64,000 nucleotides of DNA, taken from assembly GCF_003475325.1 (NCBI RefSeq), contig NZ_QRQC01000008.1:32803-96802 (forward strand). The letters are read 5' to 3'. This DNA is from Collinsella sp. AF33-16 (GTDB lineage Bacteria > Actinomycetota > Coriobacteriia > Coriobacteriales > Coriobacteriaceae). This document shows, piece by piece, positions 7,087-16,120 of the stretch. The position numbers and the translations under genes were made by a program. Position 1 is the stretch's first letter; each line of letters begins with the position of its first letter. The notes under the pieces are model-generated. The model saw only the letters and a program-made list of their open reading frames with translations, searched no databases and had not been told where the DNA came from.

Positions 7087-9768
7087 ATGCAAAAGGAATA
7101 CCTGTCCGCCGCGGCGGAGGTGCTCAGCGACCAAGGTGTCGATGAGAACCTCGGCCTGAGCAACGACGAGGCGTCTTCGCGCCTTGCCAAGACAGGCCCT
7201 AACAAGCTCGAGGAAGCCGAGAAGACGCCGCTGTGGAAGCGTTTCTTTGAGCAGATGGCCGACCCCATGGTCATCATGCTGATCGTTGCCGCCGTCATCA
7301 GTGCGCTCACGGGCATGGTCAAGGGCGAGCCCGACTTTGCCGATGTTGCCATCATCATGTTCGTCGTTATCGTCAACTCGGTGCTGGGCGTGGTCCAGGA
7401 AGCCAAGAGCGAGGAGGCCCTCGAGGCCCTGCAGGAGATGAGTGCGGCGCAGTCCAAGGTGCTGCGCGACGGCAAGCTCGTGCACCTGCCGAGCGCCGAG
7501 CTCGTGCCCGGCGATGTGATCATGCTCGAGGCGGGCGACTCCGTCCCGGCCGACTGCCGCGTGCTCGAGAGCGCCACGATGAAGATCGAAGAGGCCGCGC
7601 TCACCGGCGAGTCCGTGCCCGTAGAGAAGCACGCCAACGTGATCGAGCTTGCCGCGGGCACCGATGACGTGCCGCTCGGCGACCGCAAGAACATGTGCTA
7701 CATGGGTTCCACCGTGGTATACGGCCGTGGCCGCGCCGTCGTGGTCGGCACCGGCATGAACACCGAGATGGGTAAGATCGCCGGCGCCCTGGCCGAGGCC
7801 AAGGAGGAGCTCACGCCGTTGCAGGTGAAGCTCGCCGAGCTCAGCCGCATCCTTACCATTATGGTGATCGTCATCTGCGTCGTGATCTTTGGCGTTGACA
7901 TCCTCCGCCACGGCGTGGGCAATGTCCTCACCGACCCGACTGCCCTGCTCGACACCTTTATGGTCGCCGTCTCGCTTGCCGTCGCCGCCATTCCCGAGGG
8001 CCTGGTCGCCGTCGTGACCATCGTCCTTTCGCTCGGCGTGACCAAGATGGCCAAGCGCCAGGCGATTATCCGCAAGCTCTCTGCCGTCGAGACCCTTGGC
8101 TGCACGCAGACCATCTGCTCCGACAAGACCGGTACCCTTACCCAGAACAAGATGACCGTCGTCAAGCACGAGCTCGCTGCGCCCAAGGAGAAGTTCCTGG
8201 CCGGCATGGCGCTGTGCTCCGATGCTCAGTGGGACGAGGAGCTGGGCGAGGCCGTGGGCGAGCCGACTGAGTGCGCGCTCGTCAACGACGCCGGCAAGGC
8301 GGGCCTCACTGGCCTGACTGCCGAGCATCCGCGCGTGGGCGAGGCCCCGTTTGACTCGGGCCGCAAGATGATGTCCGTGGTCGTCGAGACCCTGGATGGC
8401 GAGTACGAGCAGTACACCAAGGGTGCGCCCGACGTGGTGATCGGCCTGTGCACCCATATCTACGAGGGCGATAAGGTCGTCCCCCTGACCGAGGAGCGCC
8501 GCGCCGAGCTCGTGGCGGCCAACAAGGCCATGGCCGACGAGGCCCTGCGCGTACTGGCGCTGGCAAGCCGCACCTACACCGAGGTTCCCGACGACTGCAG
8601 CCCCGCTGCGCTCGAGCATGACCTGGTCTTCTGTGGCCTGTCCGGCATGATCGACCCGGTCCGTCCCGAGGTGGCCGACGCTATCCACGAGGCGCACGAC
8701 GCCGGTATCCGCACCGTCATGATCACGGGCGACCACATCGACACCGCCGTGGCCATCGCCAAGCAGCTGGGCATCGTCGCCGATCGCAGCCAGGCCATCA
8801 CCGGTGCCGACCTCGATCGCATGAGCGACGAGGAACTCGACGCGCACATCGAGGACTACGGCGTGTACGCCCGCGTCCAGCCCGAGCACAAGACACGCAT
8901 CGTCGAGGCCTGGAAGTCGCGCGACCAGATCGTGGCCATGACGGGCGACGGCGTCAACGACGCCCCGTCCATCAAGCGCGCCGACATTGGCGTTGGTATG
9001 GGCATCACCGGTACCGACGTCACCAAGAACGTCGCCGACATGGTACTTGCCGATGACAACTTCGCTACCATCATCGGCGCCTGCGAAGAGGGTCGTCGCA
9101 TCTACGACAACATCCGCAAGGTCATCCAGTTCCTGCTTTCGGCCAACCTTGCCGAGGTGTTCTCGGTGTTTATCGCCACGCTCATCGGCTTTACCATCTT
9201 CCAGCCGGTGCAGCTGCTGTGGGTGAACCTGGTCACCGACTGCTTCCCCGCGCTCGCGCTGGGCATGGAGGATGCCGAGGGCGACATCATGAAGCGCAAG
9301 CCGCGCAACGCCAAGGACGGTGTCTTTGCCGGACATATGGGTCTGGACTGCGTGGTCCAGGGCCTAATCATCACCGCGCTGGTGCTGGCGAGCTTCTTTG
9401 TGGGCGTGTACTTTGACATGGGCTACATCCACATCGCCGATATGATCGCCGGCAATGCCGACGAGGAAGGCGTGATGATGGCGTTCATCACGCTCAACAT
9501 GGTCGAGATTTTCCACTGCTTCAATATGCGCAGCCGTCGTGCGTCGCTGTTCACCATGAAGAAGCAGAACAAGTGGCTGTGGGCTTCCGCCGCGCTGGCA
9601 CTGGTGCTGACGGTGATCGTGACCGTGCAGCCGACGCTTGCCGAGATGTTCTTTGGCCCCGTGACGCTTGAGCTCAAGGGCGTTGTCGCTGCCCTGGGCC
9701 TGGCCTTCCTGATCATCCCGCTGATGGAGATCTACAAGGCGATCATGCGCGCGGTCGAGAAGGAGTAA
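7087..9768 (+). CDS. P-type Ca2+-transporting ATPase (type II, SERCA-like)
   Basis: Membrane pump of 893 aa with the full P-type architecture: cation_ATPase N domain, actuator motif TGESVP, phosphorylation site SDKTGTLT, hinge MTGDGVNDAP and ten predicted helices. Residues matching the SERCA Ca2+ sites are present: PEGL in M4, SANLAEV (Asn and Glu) in M5, LWVNLVTD (Asn, Thr, Asp) in M6, and a Glu in M8 (NMVEIF). This supports Ca2+ (or Mn2+) export over Na+/K+ or proton transport. ATG 7087 follows AGGAGGGG. Gene expression may be controlled by the hairpin leader, and a post-gene palindrome follows 12 nt after the stop. Confidence 0.92.
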   Translation: MQKEYLSAAAEVLSDQGVDENLGLSNDEASSRLAKTGPNKLEEAEKTPLWKRFFEQMADPMVIMLIVAAVISALTGMVKGEPDFADVAIIMFVVIVNSVLGVVQEAKSEEALEALQEMSAAQSKVLRDGKLVHLPSAELVPGDVIMLEAGDSVPADCRVLESATMKIEEAALTGESVPVEKHANVIELAAGTDDVPLGDRKNMCYMGSTVVYGRGRAVVVGTGMNTEMGKIAGALAEAKEELTPLQVKLAELSRILTIMVIVICVVIFGVDILRHGVGNVLTDPTALLDTFMVAVSLAVAAIPEGLVAVVTIVLSLGVTKMAKRQAIIRKLSAVETLGCTQTICSDKTGTLTQNKMTVVKHELAAPKEKFLAGMALCSDAQWDEELGEAVGEPTECALVNDAGKAGLTGLTAEHPRVGEAPFDSGRKMMSVVVETLDGEYEQYTKGAPDVVIGLCTHIYEGDKVVPLTEERRAELVAANKAMADEALRVLALASRTYTEVPDDCSPAALEHDLVFCGLSGMIDPVRPEVADAIHEAHDAGIRTVMITGDHIDTAVAIAKQLGIVADRSQAITGADLDRMSDEELDAHIEDYGVYARVQPEHKTRIVEAWKSRDQIVAMTGDGVNDAPSIKRADIGVGMGITGTDVTKNVADMVLADDNFATIIGACEEGRRIYDNIRKVIQFLLSANLAEVFSVFIATLIGFTIFQPVQLLWVNLVTDCFPALALGMEDAEGDIMKRKPRNAKDGVFAGHMGLDCVVQGLIITALVLASFFVGVYFDMGYIHIADMIAGNADEEGVMMAFITLNMVEIFHCFNMRSRRASLFTMKKQNKWLWASAALALVLTVIVTVQPTLAEMFFGPVTLELKGVVAALGLAFLIIPLMEIYKAIMRAVEKE

Positions 9769-9780
9769 GTTAACCTGTCC

Positions 9781-9869
9781 GGGCCCGCCCCTGCGTGTTT
9801 TCTTCTTCGCTGGTCCTCGCGCTTCGCGCTGCGGGATCGCTCAGAAGAAAACACTCCCAGGGTGGGCCC
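9781..9869. repeat. Long nested intergenic hairpin, copy B of the post-gene palindrome family
   Basis: The left arm 9781-9806 and the right arm 9843-9869 pair over 10 bp (GGGCCCRCCC) and 12 bp (GTGTTTTCTTCT) around a short mismatch. The tip GCGC-ttc-GCGC lies inside CCTCG ... CTGCGGGA. It starts 12 nt after the ATPase stop, the same position as copy A relative to pheT. The layout is the same as copy A although most bases of the arms differ, so pairing is conserved more than sequence. Confidence 0.75.
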
Positions 9870-10103
9870 TACGGTATCCTTACTGGCTTTTCTCCCGCGC
9901 GGATGAAAAAGGGCTGAGGGAAAGAAGGTGAGCGGCCGAGCAATTGCTCGGCCGCTCGTTTTGAATAAAGGATGTGCCCTTTGGAAACCCCTCTCGGCGG
10001 GCGGGCCCTGCGGTGACGTTGCTGACTTTTCTCCCGTGTGGATGATAAAGGCTGAGGGAAAGTGTGTGAGTCGGTCGAGCATTTGCTCGACCGACTCTTT
10101 TTT
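9864..10103 (+). repeat. Diverged tandem duplication (unit about 139 bp), each unit ending in a hairpin
   Basis: GGGCCCT at 9864 and at 10003 start two similar units. Each contains CTTTTCTCCCG, GGATGA and GGCTGAGGGAAAG in the same order. Each ends in a long palindrome with different bases: 9930-9957 and 10068-10097. The second unit is preceded by a lone arm (about 9984-10008) that resembles the right arm of copy A. No coding gene is supported between 9769 and 10151. Confidence 0.7.
9930..9963 (+). terminator. Palindromic terminator-like hairpin, unit 1
   Basis: A perfect 28-nt palindrome (stem GAGCGGCCGAGC plus an AATT tip) is followed by GTTTT. It lies 160 nt after the ATPase stop. Confidence 0.65.
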
Positions 10104-10104
10104 G
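10068..10104 (+). terminator. Intrinsic terminator, unit 2
   Basis: A 13-bp stem (GAGTCGGTCGAGC and complement) has a small loop and is followed by seven T residues. It lies 48 nt before the rsgA start, so rsgA needs a promoter in between, or readthrough. Confidence 0.8.
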
Positions 10105-10151
10105 TGGGAAAATACCTGCTCAGTTGTGATTTTTGGTGCTGGGAGGCGTTT

Positions 10152-11336
10152 GTGGCTAAGGCTAAGGCTAAGGCGAAGAAAAAGACGACGGGGGCGCGGG
10201 CTAAGCGTGATCGTCGTCGGAAGCTCGCGACCGAACCCCCTGCATCTGCTGAGGAGTTGCTGGCGAGTGTACCGGGGCTTGACGCGCTGCAGGACGTTCC
10301 GGCGTTTGATGACCTGCCGATCGATGAAGCTCAGCAGACTGCCTTTGATGATTTCTGCGCACATGCCGAGGAGCCCGAGCAGATGCAGCTTGGCGCCGTG
10401 GTGCGCTTGGATCGCGGGTTTCCACTGGTGGCGACCGCTGACGATACCTTTCGCGCCGAGCATGCCGTGGGGTTTGCCAAGTCGCGCGGCGAGGACGAGG
10501 TCCTTCTGCCTGCCGTGGGCGACCGTGTGGCGGTGCGCCGCGCTCCCGGGCACGATATGGGTGTGATTGAGTGCGTGCTGCCGCGCCGTACGAGCTTTGA
10601 GCGTTGGCGCGGCCGAGCCCGCGGAGAGCGCCAGGTGCTCTGCTCCAACGTGGATAGCGTGCTAATCGTGCAGGCGCTCGGTGCCGGCGAGGTTCTGCTC
10701 GACCGCGTGGCGCGTTCGCTGGTATTGGCGCTCGACTGCGATGCCGAGCCGGTGGTGGTACTCACCAAAGCTGACCGCTGCGATGCCGAGGAGCTCGAGC
10801 GCGATCTGGACCGCGTGCGCCGCCTGGTGGGTCCGGACGTGCGCGTGATCGTGACGTCCTCTGCCGAGGGCCGCGGCCTGGACGAGGTCCGTGCCTGCGT
10901 GCCTGCCGGGAGCTGCGCCATGATTCTGGGCGAGTCGGGTGCCGGCAAGTCGACGCTGCTCAATGCGCTGCTGGGCCACGATACGTTGGCGACCGGCGGT
11001 GTGCGCGAACGCGACGACCAGGGCCGTCACACTACCGTCGCGCGCGTGATGGTGACGCTGCCGGGCGACGCCGGCGTGATCGCCGATGCCCCGGGCCTGC
11101 GCAGCCTACCGCTCGTGGGTCACGAGCGGGGTCTGGCGCGCGCCTTTCCCGAGATTGTCGAGGCATCGCGTGCGTGCCGGTTTGGCGATTGCACGCATGT
11201 CCATGAGCCGGGTTGCGCCGTTCGCGAGGCCGAGGACGCCGGGCAGATCGACAGCCTGCGTCTGGAAACGTTCCAAAACCTGGCGTCATCCATGCGCGTG
11301 AGCGCTCAAATGCTCGATCCCGATGTCCATCTGTAA
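10152..11336 (+). CDS. rsgA: Ribosome small subunit-dependent GTPase A
   Basis: Late 30S assembly GTPase of 394 aa. An OB-fold region (~residues 75-150, GAVVRLDRGFPLV) is followed by a circularly permuted GTPase domain: VLTKADRCD (G4) precedes the P-loop GESGAGKST (~residue 259) and the DAPG (G3) motif. The C-terminal zinc knuckle reads CRFGDCTHVHEPGCAV. GTG at 10152 is chosen because GGGAGG lies 5-6 nt upstream. The first ~25 residues are an unusual run of Lys, Ala and Arg (MAKAKAKAKKKTT...), probably an rRNA-binding tail. A terminator follows 17 nt after the stop, so it is likely monocistronic. Confidence 0.94.
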   Translation: MAKAKAKAKKKTTGARAKRDRRRKLATEPPASAEELLASVPGLDALQDVPAFDDLPIDEAQQTAFDDFCAHAEEPEQMQLGAVVRLDRGFPLVATADDTFRAEHAVGFAKSRGEDEVLLPAVGDRVAVRRAPGHDMGVIECVLPRRTSFERWRGRARGERQVLCSNVDSVLIVQALGAGEVLLDRVARSLVLALDCDAEPVVVLTKADRCDAEELERDLDRVRRLVGPDVRVIVTSSAEGRGLDEVRACVPAGSCAMILGESGAGKSTLLNALLGHDTLATGGVRERDDQGRHTTVARVMVTLPGDAGVIADAPGLRSLPLVGHERGLARAFPEIVEASRACRFGDCTHVHEPGCAVREAEDAGQIDSLRLETFQNLASSMRVSAQMLDPDVHL

Positions 11337-11353
11337 TTGATTTTTCCTATGAC

Positions 11354-11387
11354 AGCCGTCTCCCAACTGTTCGGGAGACGGCTTTTT
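11354..11387 (+). terminator. Intrinsic terminator of rsgA
   Basis: An 11-bp stem (AGCCGTCTCCC and complement) with an 8-nt loop is followed by a T-run. Confidence 0.92.
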
Positions 11388-11417
11388 GCTGCGGAAAAGC
11401 CTCGAAACATGCAGTTT

Positions 11418-11477
11418 GCTGACGTGCTGACCAAAACCTTGCCACGAGCTTGACGGGCTGGTCAGCTTTTGGTCAGC
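11418..11477. promoter_or_regulatory. Cluster of GCTGAC/GTCAGC boxes before the Tad pilus operon
   Basis: GCTGAC occurs at 11418 and 11426, and its complement GTCAGC at 11461 and 11472. The outer pair extends to an 11-bp inverted repeat, GCTGACCAAAA (11426-11436) with TTTTGGTCAGC (11467-11477). Two direct copies followed by two inverted copies, about 110 bp before cpaB, look like a multi-site operator for a dimeric regulator. No regulator gene is adjacent. Confidence 0.45.
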
Positions 11478-11587
11478 GATTGGTTTGACATCGAAAACCA
11501 AGATTGCGATTGCGCCGCTTTGCACTCTGACCGCCCAGACAATGGTGGTACGGGCATTCGCCCGGCACTGCCATGAGAGGAGCGGCC

Positions 11588-12247
11588 GTGAACAAGAGCA
11601 AGCGCATCGCCATCAGTCTGGTCGCGGGCGTGCTCGCTGCTCTGCTCTGCATGGTTTACGGCTCATCGATCCGCTCGCAAGCCGAACAGGTCCAGGCTGA
11701 GACCTTGGCCAAGTACGGTGGCGATCGCGTCGAGGTATGCGTCGCGGCGCGCGATATCGATGTGGGCGAGACCCTCGATGAGACCAATGTCATAACCCAG
11801 GAATGGCTGACGAGCCTGCTGCCGCGTGACGCGGCGACCGAGCTGCGCCAGGTGCGCGGCGACGTGACGACTTCGCGTATTCCCAAAAACGCCGTGATCT
11901 GCAATGTCTACACCAAGGCCGAGAGCCACAAGCTCGAGGTGCCTAAGGGCAAGGTCGCCGTTTCGGTGGCGGTCGATGCCGAGCACTCGGTCGGCGGCGC
12001 CACGGGCGTGGGCAGCTACGTGGATGTGTATGTGCAAAAAGACGGCGTAACCGATCGGCTGTGCGGCGCGTACGTGATCGATACCAGTGAGGATTCCGGT
12101 GCCACGCGCGAGGGCAAGATCGAATGGGTGACGCTGGCGGCTGACCCCGAAGACGTCAAGGAACTGCTGGGCGCCTCGGGCAAGGGAACGGTCAGCTTGA
12201 CGATTCCCGCCACGGCGCGCGGCAAAAAGAGCGGAGGCGACGAGTGA
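11588..12247 (+). CDS. cpaB: Flp pilus assembly protein CpaB/RcpC (SAF domain)
   Basis: First gene of the Tad locus, 219 aa. One N-terminal membrane helix (ISLVAGVLAALLCMVYG, residues ~8-25) is followed by a SAF domain (VEVCVAARDIDVGETLD, ~50-66) and the RcpC-type C-terminal fold (KVAVSVAVDAEHSVGG, GSYVDVYV). It is an anchored extracytoplasmic protein. In Gram-negative bacteria RcpC modulates the secretin; no secretin exists here, so it may instead position the pilus in the wall. GTG at 11588 is chosen for the GAGGAG six bases upstream; an ATG at 11573 would destroy that spacing. Its stop overlaps the next start. Confidence 0.88.
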   Translation: MNKSKRIAISLVAGVLAALLCMVYGSSIRSQAEQVQAETLAKYGGDRVEVCVAARDIDVGETLDETNVITQEWLTSLLPRDAATELRQVRGDVTTSRIPKNAVICNVYTKAESHKLEVPKGKVAVSVAVDAEHSVGGATGVGSYVDVYVQKDGVTDRLCGAYVIDTSEDSGATREGKIEWVTLAADPEDVKELLGASGKGTVSLTIPATARGKKSGGDE

Positions 12248-13896
12248 TGAAGGCGATCTGGCTTGCGTGCTGCGCGTGCGGCGATTACGGGCTGTTGCAG
12301 CGGGAAGTCGAGGGCCGTGACGCGGGTGCACAGGTGCTTCGCGTGGGTGACCTGGACGGGCTGGTTTCCATGGCGCGGGCGTTTCCGTCGCGCCGCGGGG
12401 CTGCCATCATCGCGGCGTCTCTGTTTGATACCGAAGATGTGCGCAAGACTGTTGCGCGCCTGACGGCCGAAGGCCGCGTGAGTCGCGTGGTCGTGTTGAT
12501 AGAAGCGCTCGATCCGTCGGATATCGAGGGGCTGTTTCGCGCGGGGGCGACCGAGGTCATCGCTGCGCACAGTATATGCGGCAACGGGCGCGCGGGCGAG
12601 GGAGCGGTTGATTCCGATCGGCGCATGACGATTGAGCCCGATGCTTTTGTTGATAGGGAACCCGGGGCGCCTCGCGCTACAAGAGGCCCGCGTGTTGATG
12701 ATTATGGAAAAGCGGAAGCCGAGCATGGTCGGCGCCCCCGGAACCCCCTTGTATACGATGACGCTGGAGGGCCGGTGCAGCATGCTGGCGACTCCCCGGC
12801 AGTAGATATGGGATACGTGCACGGCGTGAATCTGGCGGATGAACTCGACGAAGTTGAGGGCCTTGCCGGGTGCGGCGAGTTGTCGCTGATGCAGCATGAG
12901 CAGATTGCGCAGAACGAGCCTGCCTCGCAGACCGAACAAGCTGCCATGCCGGCTTGGACGCAGCGTGTGGTTGCGGCGGGGGAGACGGGGACGCTGTCAC
13001 CGACGCCCGCCCCGCCGCCTCCGATGCCGCCGGCAGACGCTGCCGCTTCGCCGCATCGAGCTCCGGTCATCTGCGCCATTTCGGGTTCGGGCGGTTGCGG
13101 CAAGTCGACGATCGTTGCCACCATGGCACACACATCGTCGCTGTTGGGCTTGCGTGCCGCCGTGCTCGACCTGGACCTGATGTTTGGAAACCTTTACGAC
13201 TTGTTAGGCGTCGATGCTCCGCGCGATATGGCGGCACTTATCGAGCCGTCGGCGGCGGGCACGCTCACCGAGCCGGATATCGTAGCCACATCGATGCGCG
13301 TGGCGCCGGGCGTTACGCTCTGGGGTCCCGTCGCGGCGCCCGAGCAAGCCGAGCTCATGGCACGTCCGGTGGAGCTACTGCTTGATGTTCTGCGTCGCGA
13401 ATCCGACGTGGTCTTTATCGATACCTCGGTCTTTTGGGGCGACGCCGTGGCGGCTGCGGTGGCGGCGAGCGACCGTTGCCTGGTCGTTGGCGATGCGGCG
13501 GTGTCGTCCGCGGCATCGGCATCGCGCGTCATTGAACTGGCAGGTCGAGTAGGTGTGCCGCGCACGCGCATGAGCGCCGTGTTCAACCGGTTCGGTGCGC
13601 GCGGGGCAGACGAGGACGTCGCCATGCGCTTTGAGATTGCCTGTGCGTTAAGCTCCAAGATTCGTATCGCCGATGGCGGGCAGGATCTCGCCGCGCTCAT
13701 GGCGTTTGGGCGCGCTGACGAGGCAGTGGGGCAGACCAGCGCTTTTGCGACTAGCGTGCGCGAGGCCACGCGCGAGATGCTCGTGGAACTGGGGTGCGCC
13801 GTCGGCCCTTGGAGCGATATGGTCGCCGACCGTGCAACGCGCACCGAACGCCCGCGTATCCGCCTTCCCTGGTCGCGCGAGGGTGATCAGCGATGA
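12247..13896 (+). CDS. tadZ: Tad pilus localisation ATPase TadZ/CpaE
   Basis: MinD/ParA-like protein that places the pilus machine at a cell site, 549 aa. Residues ~1-125 form a receiver-like domain, 125-270 a poorly conserved, Pro- and Ala-rich linker (PTPAPPPPMPPADAA), and ~272 onward the ATPase. Its P-loop reads SGSGGCGKST, followed by LDLDLMFGNLYDLLG, and the Walker B equivalent is VVFIDTSVFWGD. The linker is longer than usual in the family. ATG at 12247 overlaps the cpaB stop (TGATG); a GTG three bases earlier is possible. It sits in a run of overlapping tad genes, so translation is probably coupled. Confidence 0.87.
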   Translation: MKAIWLACCACGDYGLLQREVEGRDAGAQVLRVGDLDGLVSMARAFPSRRGAAIIAASLFDTEDVRKTVARLTAEGRVSRVVVLIEALDPSDIEGLFRAGATEVIAAHSICGNGRAGEGAVDSDRRMTIEPDAFVDREPGAPRATRGPRVDDYGKAEAEHGRRPRNPLVYDDAGGPVQHAGDSPAVDMGYVHGVNLADELDEVEGLAGCGELSLMQHEQIAQNEPASQTEQAAMPAWTQRVVAAGETGTLSPTPAPPPPMPPADAAASPHRAPVICAISGSGGCGKSTIVATMAHTSSLLGLRAAVLDLDLMFGNLYDLLGVDAPRDMAALIEPSAAGTLTEPDIVATSMRVAPGVTLWGPVAAPEQAELMARPVELLLDVLRRESDVVFIDTSVFWGDAVAAAVAASDRCLVVGDAAVSSAASASRVIELAGRVGVPRTRMSAVFNRFGARGADEDVAMRFEIACALSSKIRIADGGQDLAALMAFGRADEAVGQTSAFATSVREATREMLVELGCAVGPWSDMVADRATRTERPRIRLPWSREGDQR

Positions 13897-15221
13897 GCCT
13901 GCAAACGAGGATTAAGGCTGCCGGCGCTGCGGCGGCGGCAGCGCCTGTAGATGCGGGGCGTCGCCGCGCCGTGAAACGACGCACCAAGCGCGCCGTGATG
14001 GACCGCATGGGTTACGACGAAGTGGCGCGTATCAGCGCCTATATCGACCCGGCACTTGCCCGCTCGGAATTGCGTCCCGCGGTGGAGGCGGCGCTCAATG
14101 TTGAGGAGCCGACCGATCTCGCGACGCCCGAGCGCGAGACCATCATCGACGAGATTTTGGATGACGTGGTGGGCTTGGGGCCGTTGCAGCCGCTCATCGA
14201 GGACGACACCGTTACCGAGATCATGATCAACGGCTGCCGCTCGGCTTTCTTTGAATGCGGCGGCGTCTTGTACCCCATCGAGCATGCGTTTGAGGATGAT
14301 GAGCAGATCCGTGTGCTTATCGACCGCATTATCTCGCCACTTGGCCGCCGTATCGACGAGCGCAGCCCCATCGTCAACGCCCGCCTCAAAACGGGCTATC
14401 GCGTCAACGCGGTGATTCCGCCTGTGGCGATTGACGGACCGATTCTCACCATCCGAAAGTTCTCGGACCGTATCTGCTCGTTGGACGAGCTCGTGGGGTT
14501 GGGATCGCTGCCGCTTTGGTATGCGCAGCTGCTGTCGTGTGCGGTGTCGCTGCGACCGGACCTGGCGGTTGCGGGAGGCACGGGATCTGGTAAGACCACC
14601 CTGCTCAACGCGTTGTCATGTGAGATTTCCACCGGCGAGCGCATCGTGACGATCGAGGACTCTGCCGAGCTCAAGTTTGCGCATCATCCGCACGTGGTGC
14701 GCCTAGAGGCGCGCGAGGCTTCAATTGAGGGCGAGGGCGCGGTGACGATCCGCGACCTGGTAACTAATGCCCTACGCATGCGCCCCGACCGCATCGTGGT
14801 GGGCGAGGTGCGCGGTGCCGAGTGCTGCGACATGTTGCAGGCCATGAACACGGGCCACGACGGGTCGCTCACCACACTTCATGCGGGTTCAGAACAGGAG
14901 ACCGTGGTGCGTCTGACGTTGCTTGCGCGTTATGGCATCGATCTGCCGAGCGAGCTCATCGAGGAGCAGATTGCCATGGCGCTCGACGGCATCGTGATGT
15001 CCGAGCGCCATGCCGATGGCAGGCGTTTCGTCTCCTCGTATTCGGGGGTGCGACGCGCCGCATCGGGTGGCGTAGAGCTCGAGCGCTATGTGACGTTCGA
15101 TGCCGCCGAGCGCACCTGGACGCTTGACCGCGAGCCGCCGTTTATCGCAGAAGGCCTGCGGTCGGGGACGCTCGCACAAGAGGAGGTGGACGAATGGAGA
15201 TCACTGTGCCCCTCGTCGTAG
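13893..15221 (+). CDS. tadA: Tad pilus secretion ATPase TadA/CpaF
   Basis: Hexameric type IV-family ATPase that drives pilin polymerisation, 442 aa. Visible are the N-terminal all-beta region (residues ~60-200), Walker [10 protein letters not shown] at ~227, the Asp box TIEDSAEL, Walker B region [13 protein letters not shown], and the His box [11 protein letters not shown]. The ATG overlaps the tadZ stop (ATGA). The length is usual for CpaF. It is the only assembly ATPase in the locus, consistent with the Tad rule that one enzyme handles both extension and retraction. Confidence 0.95.
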   Translation: MSLQTRIKAAGAAAAAAPVDAGRRRAVKRRTKRAVMDRMGYDEVARISAYIDPALARSELRPAVEAALNVEEPTDLATPERETIIDEILDDVVGLGPLQPLIEDDTVTEIMINGCRSAFFECGGVLYPIEHAFEDDEQIRVLIDRIISPLGRRIDERSPIVNARLKTGYRVNAVIPPVAIDGPILTIRKFSDRICSLDELVGLGSLPLWYAQLLSCAVSLRPDLAVAGGTGSGKTTLLNALSCEISTGERIVTIEDSAELKFAHHPHVVRLEAREASIEGEGAVTIRDLVTNALRMRPDRIVVGEVRGAECCDMLQAMNTGHDGSLTTLHAGSEQETVVRLTLLARYGIDLPSELIEEQIAMALDGIVMSERHADGRRFVSSYSGVRRAASGGVELERYVTFDAAERTWTLDREPPFIAEGLRSGTLAQEEVDEWRSLCPSS

Positions 15222-16120
15222 GGGGCTTGGCAGGGCTTTCTGTCGCGACGGCGTGCGGGGCGGAACCTCGTGTGCCGCAGGTACCGCCGGCGGAGCTGGC
15301 ACGTCAGGCGCTCGAGACGGTGGCAGAGAAGCTGCCGCGTGAGCTGGTGGAAAACGATCTGCTGAAAAAGATCGCCCGTTCGTGGGCATCGCTGGCTCCG
15401 GCGCATCGCCTTGGCCTCGTGATCGAAGATGCTTCGGGACGTTTGGCGTTTCTGCTGCTGTCGAGCGGTGTCTGCTGCGTTTTACTAACGATGGTGTCGT
15501 TATCGCCCCTCGGATTTGCCTTGGGACTTGTTGCTCCGTTTACCGTTGGTGCCGCTCGGGATGGCTTTGAGAGCCGGCGCGAGCAACACGATGCAGAAGA
15601 GGCAATGCCCGAGGCGTTTACCGCACTTTCCATGTCGCTTGCCTCGGGACATTCGCTGGCCCAGGGCATGCGCTTTGTGGGCGCTCATGCGCAAGAGCCA
15701 GTGCATACCGAGTTTTTGCGGGTGGCGGCGGCGATCGATTGCGGCATCTCGGCGACCGACGCGCTCGATGACTTGCTCGTGCGTATCGACGCCCCCGGTC
15801 TTTCGCTTGTGACCTTGGCGCTTAAGGTGTCTCAGCGCACCGGCGCTCCGCTTGCCGACTTACTGTCCGAGGCGTCGAGCATGGTGGGGGAGCGCATTGA
15901 GCTCAAGCGCCGCCTGGATGTTAAGACGTCGCAGGCTCGCATGTCTGCGCATATGGTCGCGGCGATGCCGGCGGGCATGTGCGCGGTGTTGGCGCTGCTT
16001 TCGGCAGATTTTCGTCGCGGTCTTGCGACGCCTGCCGGCGCGGGCGCTGTGGTGCTGGGTCTTGCCCTCAACGCCGTTGCCCTGGTGGTTATCCGGCGCA
16101 TTATGCGGGTGGAGCTATGA
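15194..16120 (+). CDS. tadB: Tad pilus inner-membrane platform protein TadB
   Basis: T2SF-domain protein, 308 aa, that forms the platform on which TadA acts. Two hydrophobic helices (LLSSGVCCVLLTMVSL and LGFALGLVAPFTVGA) lie near residues 78-115. The T2SF helical domain follows (EAMPEAFTALSMSLASG, SLVTLALKVSQRTG), then C-terminal helices (MCAVLALLSADF, GLALNAVALVVI). It overlaps the end of tadA by 28 nt. The first ~30 residues contain a weak extra helix. Confidence 0.86.
   Translation: MEITVPLVVGGLAGLSVATACGAEPRVPQVPPAELARQALETVAEKLPRELVENDLLKKIARSWASLAPAHRLGLVIEDASGRLAFLLLSSGVCCVLLTMVSLSPLGFALGLVAPFTVGAARDGFESRREQHDAEEAMPEAFTALSMSLASGHSLAQGMRFVGAHAQEPVHTEFLRVAAAIDCGISATDALDDLLVRIDAPGLSLVTLALKVSQRTGAPLADLLSEASSMVGERIELKRRLDVKTSQARMSAHMVAAMPAGMCAVLALLSADFRRGLATPAGAGAVVLGLALNAVALVVIRRIMRVEL

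Noticed and set aside
7033..9336. 767-aa open frame antisense to the P-type ATPase
   Set aside because: His-, Asp- and Leu-rich shadow frame created by GC-biased codons of the real gene.
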